Origin: an uncultured Ruminiclostridium sp.
GTDB lineage: Bacteria; Bacillota; Clostridia; Oscillospirales; Ruminococcaceae
Assembly: GCA_934462775.1 (NCBI GenBank)
Contig: CAKSIR010000093.1
Location: 1 to 9,719 of the forward strand
Length of the DNA: 9,719 nucleotides
Direction of reading: 5' to 3'
Within the stretch, counting starts at the first letter, position 1, and each line of letters begins with the position of its first letter. The notes beneath the pieces are model-generated. The model saw only the letters and a list, made by a program, of their open reading frames with translations, did not search any database and was not told where the DNA came from. Below are positions 6,627-9,719 of this stretch, in pieces. The position numbers and the translations under genes were made by a program.

Positions 6627-8042
6627 TTATCTGTTATCGTTTTTCAGCAGCATTCTTGCCATATGCACGCCCATGATTGACGCCATCATAAGACCTCTTG
6701 TCCAGCCGCTGGAGTCGCCTAAGCAGTAAAGTCCGCCAATGTTTGTGTTGAACTCCCTGTCCATCTTTACACGGTTGGAGTAAAACTTGATTTCAGGCGA
6801 ATAAAGCAGTGTTTCACGGCTTGCAAAACCCGGAACAACGTTATCAACCGCCTGAATGAAGTTGATTATGTTGAGCATTGTTCTGTACGGAATTGCAGAC
6901 GTAATGTCACCCGCTACCGCGTCAGGAAGGGTCGGGCGAACGTTCGACTGTGAAAGCTCCTTCGGCCATGTGCGCTTGCCGTCAAGAATATCGCCGTAGC
7001 GCTGTACGAGAATGTGACCGTTTGCAAGCATATTATTCAGCTCGCCGACGCTCTTTGCGTACTCGATAGGCTGGTTAAACGGCACGCTGAAATTGTGCGA
7101 GCAAAGAATTGCAAGGTTTGTGTTGTCCGACTTGAACTCCTTGTAGCTGTGTCCGTTTACGACAGCGAGGTCGTTGTCGTAATTTTCCTGACTTACAAAG
7201 CCGCCCGGATTCTGGCAGAAAGTACGAACCTTGTTGCGGAAAGGCTGCGGATAACCGATGAGCTTTGACTCATAGAGTACCTTATTTACTTCCTCCATGA
7301 TCTCGTTTCTTACTTCAACACGAACGCCAACGTCTACCGTACCGGGCTGATGCTCAATGTGGTGGATTTCACAGTTCTTTTCAAGCCATTCAGCGCCCTT
7401 GCGGCCTGCTGCGACAATAACATGGTCGCCGTACAGCGTCTTTTCGTCCTCGCCGTTGCTTGCCTTGGCAACCGTAACGCCTGTGCATACGTTTTCATTT
7501 ATGATAAGATCCTTACAGTCATAGCCGAGCATAAGCTCAACTCCGTTATCGCGCAGGTAATTCTCAATGCGAAGATAAAGCTGCTGCGCCATTTCCGTGC
7601 CAAGGTGGCGGATAGGACAGTCAACCAGCTTTAAGCCTGACTGAATAGCCTTCTTGCGGATTTCCTTCTTTTTATCGTCCTGACCAAGACCTTCAACGTG
7701 AGGGTCTGCGCCGAATTCAAGATAAATTCCGTCCGTGTAGTTGATAAGCTCCTGCGCGTAATCCTCGCCGATAAGCTCAGGAAGATTGCCGCCGACTTCA
7801 TAGCTTAAGGAAAGCTTGCCGTCGGAGAAAGCGCCTGCACCTGAGAAACCGCTTGTAATCATGCAGTTTGGCTTGCAGTTCATGCACTTCTTTGTCTTTA
7901 TTTTAGGACAGCTTCTTTTTTCAACGGAATTGCCCTTTTCAATAATAACAATTTTCTTTCTGCTGTTGTTTTTGAGCAGCTCAACAGCGGTAAATATTCC
8001 GGCAGGACCTGCGCCGACAATAATTATATCATACTTTGACAT
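6627..8042 (-). CDS. NAD(P)/FAD-dependent oxidoreductase (COG2509-type dehydrogenase)
   Basis: This 471-residue flavoprotein begins with a dinucleotide-binding fold: DIIIVGAGPAGIFTA (5-19) holds GxGxxG, and the acidic end of strand 2 is in IIEKG (33-37). Next comes a family-typical cysteine patch (Cys45, Cys53, Cys56, Cys60) and GFSGAGAFSDGKL (65-77), a signature I recall for the uncharacterised FAD-dependent dehydrogenases of COG2509. VIVAAGRKG near 210-220 is the second FAD motif, and LYCLGDSSGWTRGL near the C-terminus contacts the flavin and places Gly-Asp at the ribityl chain. It should be cytoplasmic; the natural substrate is not known. The patch could bind an iron-sulfur cluster, a metal or redox disulfides. 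ATG 8042 is 8 bases after AGGAGA. The gene has its own consensus promoter and terminator, so it is monocistronic. The family is clear, the reaction is not. Confidence 0.9.
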   Translation of the reverse strand: MSKYDIIIVGAGPAGIFTAVELLKNNSRKKIVIIEKGNSVEKRSCPKIKTKKCMNCKPNCMITSGFSGAGAFSDGKLSLSYEVGGNLPELIGEDYAQELINYTDGIYLEFGADPHVEGLGQDDKKKEIRKKAIQSGLKLVDCPIRHLGTEMAQQLYLRIENYLRDNGVELMLGYDCKDLIINENVCTGVTVAKASNGEDEKTLYGDHVIVAAGRKGAEWLEKNCEIHHIEHQPGTVDVGVRVEVRNEIMEEVNKVLYESKLIGYPQPFRNKVRTFCQNPGGFVSQENYDNDLAVVNGHSYKEFKSDNTNLAILCSHNFSVPFNQPIEYAKSVGELNNMLANGHILVQRYGDILDGKRTWPKELSQSNVRPTLPDAVAGDITSAIPYRTMLNIINFIQAVDNVVPGFASRETLLYSPEIKFYSNRVKMDREFNTNIGGLYCLGDSSGWTRGLMMASIMGVHMARMLLKNDNR

Positions 8043-8081
8043 AAGTTGAATCTCCTTTCATGCCATACAAAACCACATTAC

Positions 8082-8110
8082 AATATATCACATACTTCAC
8101 CTGTTGTCAA
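8082..8110 (-). promoter_or_regulatory. Sigma-A promoter of the flavoprotein gene
   Basis: On the minus strand a perfect TTGACA (8110-8105) is followed after 17 bases by TATATT (8087-8082), with TG one base ahead of the -10 hexamer. The predicted start is near 8075, leaving about 33 bases of leader before ATG 8042. Confidence 0.85.
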
Positions 8111-8167
8111 CACATTTCCAAGATTTATCCGATAGCAGCAAATTACTGCAATGCCATAAATGTATTG

Positions 8168-8196
8168 TTGCATTTCACCGTCAAAGATGATATAAT
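8168..8196 (+). promoter_or_regulatory. Sigma-A promoter of the sugar transferase gene
   Basis: TTGCAT (8168-8173), a 17-base spacer and a perfect TATAAT (8191-8196), with TG at 8188-8189 giving an extended -10. Transcription would start near 8203, only about 24 bases before ATG 8227, so the leader holds little more than the ribosome binding site. Confidence 0.8.
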
Positions 8197-8214
8197 TATA
8201 TAAGTTAATCCTTG

Positions 8215-8221
8215 AAAGGAG
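8215..8221 (+). promoter_or_regulatory. Ribosome binding site that decides the start at 8227
   Basis: AAAGGAG lies 5 bases before ATG 8227. The frame can be extended to a TTG at 8212, but that codon precedes this site and would turn it into coding sequence, so ATG 8227 is preferred. Confidence 0.85.
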
Positions 8222-8226
8222 CAATT

Positions 8227-9627
8227 ATGACAAAAAACAACAATAGCGGCTACAACGTAAAACGTGCCGTGGTTTTTCTGAACGCAATGTTCAACGTTGC
8301 GCTTTATACATCAATTTTCGGCTTCGTATGGGAAAATATTTACAACAACCAATTTTTCTATATGAACGGCAACATAATCCTTTACACAGTTTACGCCGTC
8401 ATACTCTTTATATTTATGGAGGTATACGGCGGCTTTCGGATCGGCAGCCAGCGCATAACCGACTCGGTTACAACCCAAACTCTTTCGCTGCTGTTTACCG
8501 ACATAATCGCGTATCTGCAAATTTGTCTTGTATGGCGAAAAATGCTGAACCCGCTGCCGCTGCTTGCTTCGTTCGGAGTTTCTTTCGTAATCTGCATTTT
8601 CTGGAGCCTTTACATACACAGAAATTTTGCAAAGCTGTTTCCGCCGAAAAGAATGATTATCGTTTACGGCAGCCACTCGGCTGTTTCCCTTGTCGAAAAA
8701 ATGAGCCTGAGAATGGATAAATACATAATCTGCTCATCGGTAAGCGTTACGGAGGGCTTTGAAAAAATCGTCGAAAAAATCAAGGACTTTGACGCGGTAA
8801 TCATCTGCGACACGCCTAACCAGATAAGAAACGACATTCTGAAATACTGCTTCAGGAATAAAATTCTGACATATATAACCCCAAAAATTTCCGACATTAT
8901 AATCAGAGGCGCTGAAAACCTGCACGCTTTCGATACGCCGCTTCTGCTGTGCAGAAACTTCGGAATAAATCTTGAACAGCGTATTTTCAAGCGTGCAATG
9001 GACATTGTCATGTCCGCGCTGGGAATCATTGTGCTCTCCCCTGTTATGCTCGTCTGCGCAGCTGTTATAAAATGCTACGACGGCGGTCCGGTATTCTACA
9101 AGCAGGAAAGGCTTACACTTAACGGAAAGGTTTTCAAGCTGATAAAGTTCCGCTCCATGATTGTGAACGCAGAGAGCGACGGCGTTGCGCGTCTTGCCTC
9201 GGCAGGCGACAAAAGAATCACTCCCGTCGGCGATTTCATGCGCAAGACAAGGCTTGATGAAATCCCTCAGCTGTTCAACATTCTTAGAGGCGATATGTCC
9301 GTTGTGGGACCGCGTCCCGAGCGTCCTGAAATTGCAAGGCAGTATGAGGAGGATATGCCTGAATTCGGTTTCCGACTTAATGTAAAAGCAGGTCTGACAG
9401 GCTTTGCGCAGGTTATGGGAAAGTACAATACAACGCCCTACGATAAGCTTAAGCTTGACCTTATGTACATTGAAAACTTTTCGCTGCTGCTTGATATAAA
9501 AATGCTGTTCTTGACAGTCAAAACAATCTTTATTCCCGAAAGCACCGAGGGAATAAGCGAGGGCGCAACTACCGCGCTTGATATGAGCGAGCATTATCAG
9601 GAAGAAAAAGAGCTTCTCCACAAATAA
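8227..9627 (+). CDS. Polyprenyl-phosphate sugar-1-phosphate transferase (WbaP-like), initiating surface glycan synthesis
   Basis: This 466-residue membrane enzyme would move a sugar-1-phosphate from a UDP-sugar to undecaprenyl phosphate, the first step of exopolysaccharide, capsule or similar glycan assembly. The layout is that of the long polyprenyl glycosylphosphotransferases. About four membrane helices lie at 13-33, 49-66, 83-102 and 109-129. A Rossmann-like central region spans about 141-225. The catalytic bacterial sugar transferase domain runs from about 254: a membrane-inserted helix at 259-281, FKLIKFRSM (303-311), RLDEIPQLFN with the catalytic Asp344-Glu345, GPRPERPE (361-368) and the KAGLTGFAQV segment. 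All hallmark motifs are intact. The sugar specificity cannot be read. No other glycan gene is visible, and a strong hairpin follows at once, so it may stand alone or belong to a cluster beyond the window. It has its own promoter, divergent from the flavoprotein gene. Confidence 0.93.
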   Translation: MTKNNNSGYNVKRAVVFLNAMFNVALYTSIFGFVWENIYNNQFFYMNGNIILYTVYAVILFIFMEVYGGFRIGSQRITDSVTTQTLSLLFTDIIAYLQICLVWRKMLNPLPLLASFGVSFVICIFWSLYIHRNFAKLFPPKRMIIVYGSHSAVSLVEKMSLRMDKYIICSSVSVTEGFEKIVEKIKDFDAVIICDTPNQIRNDILKYCFRNKILTYITPKISDIIIRGAENLHAFDTPLLLCRNFGINLEQRIFKRAMDIVMSALGIIVLSPVMLVCAAVIKCYDGGPVFYKQERLTLNGKVFKLIKFRSMIVNAESDGVARLASAGDKRITPVGDFMRKTRLDEIPQLFNILRGDMSVVGPRPERPEIARQYEEDMPEFGFRLNVKAGLTGFAQVMGKYNTTPYDKLKLDLMYIENFSLLLDIKMLFLTVKTIFIPESTEGISEGATTALDMSEHYQEEKELLHK

Positions 9628-9629
9628 AG

Positions 9630-9660
9630 TGTCCCGTCTGAAAAAAAATCAGACGGGACA
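9630..9660 (+). terminator. Hairpin terminator after the sugar transferase gene
   Basis: A perfect 12-base stem (TGTCCCGTCTGA with TCAGACGGGACA) encloses a loop of seven A and begins 3 bases past the stop codon. The T tract after it on the plus strand is weak (TTAGCTT). On the minus strand it is followed by CTTTATTTG, so it could also end a convergent gene lying beyond the right edge. Confidence 0.75.
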
Positions 9661-9668
9661 TTAGCTTG

Positions 9669-9713
9669 TCGAAAAACGTGCCACCGGCAACTTTTTCGAG
9701 GATTTTGTCGGTG
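9669..9713. repeat. Two overlapping, mutually exclusive hairpins at the window edge
   Basis: The first stem pairs TCGAAAAA (9669-9676) with TTTTTCGA (9692-9699), with an inner TGCC/GGCA stem around an ACC loop. The second pairs CACCGGCAA (9682-9690) with TTGTCGGTG (9705-9713), 9 base pairs with one G-T. They share bases, so only one can form. On the minus strand a frame running HYTDKILEKVAGGTFFDKLM is open across the segment, so it could be the end of a gene or a dispersed repeat. No gene was assigned. Confidence 0.4.
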
Positions 9714-9719
9714 TAATGC

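Noticed and set aside
8141..8180. Operator-like inverted repeat before the sugar transferase promoter (TGCAAT ... ATTGTTGCA)
   Set aside because: The arms match only with an insertion and no regulator is nearby, so it is probably chance in AT-rich spacer.
8734..9621. 295-residue open frame on the minus strand
   Set aside because: It is antisense to the conserved catalytic domain of the sugar transferase and reads as low-complexity shadow sequence.
1..9719. CRISPR arrays, tRNA or rRNA genes, insertion sequences
   Set aside because: No regularly spaced repeats, cloverleaf-like sequence, transposase or terminal inverted repeats were seen on either strand.

Overview
The window looks like chromosomal DNA of a low-to-moderate GC, Gram-positive anaerobe of the Clostridia, probably Ruminococcus-like (Oscillospiraceae). 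This rests on strong GGAGG-type ribosome binding sites, TGn-extended -10 promoters, a DUF4179-like anti-sigma factor beside an ECF sigma factor, a COG2509-type flavoprotein and the general style of the proteins. No RNA gene, transposase, CRISPR array or phage gene was seen. The organism call is an inference.

Region 1 (1-824) is visibly more AT-rich than the rest. It holds a C-terminal fragment of a CrtO-like (glycosyl-diaponeurosporenoate acyltransferase-like) membrane protein, a convergent terminator and a small VOC/glyoxalase-fold gene on the minus strand. Region 2 (825-3303, minus strand) is a translation and rRNA-modification operon. prfB (release factor 2) overlaps rlmD (23S rRNA m5U methyltransferase) by 8 bases. 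This prfB reads straight through the place where many bacteria carry a programmed +1 frameshift. No terminator is visible between rlmD and the VOC gene, so that gene may be co-transcribed.

Region 3 (3304-4950) starts with two back-to-back sigma-A promoters, one for prfB and one for a plus-strand gene. That gene encodes a 481-residue, signal-less protein resembling clan GH-A (GH26-like) glycosidases, and it ends at a strong hairpin. Region 4 (4949-6509, minus strand) is a translationally coupled pair: an ECF sigma factor and a single-span membrane anti-sigma factor. Region 5 (6586-8042, minus strand) is a FAD-dependent dehydrogenase with a conserved four-cysteine motif and its own promoter and terminator.

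Region 6 (8043-9719) begins with a second pair of divergent promoters. The plus-strand gene encodes a polyprenyl-phosphate sugar-1-phosphate transferase that would start a surface glycan. It is followed by a terminator and, at the window edge, a short segment with two mutually exclusive hairpins. Most of the window is ordinary housekeeping DNA. The points most worth a second look are the cytoplasmic GH-A-like protein, the frameshift-free prfB, the sigma/anti-sigma pair of unknown output and the edge hairpins.
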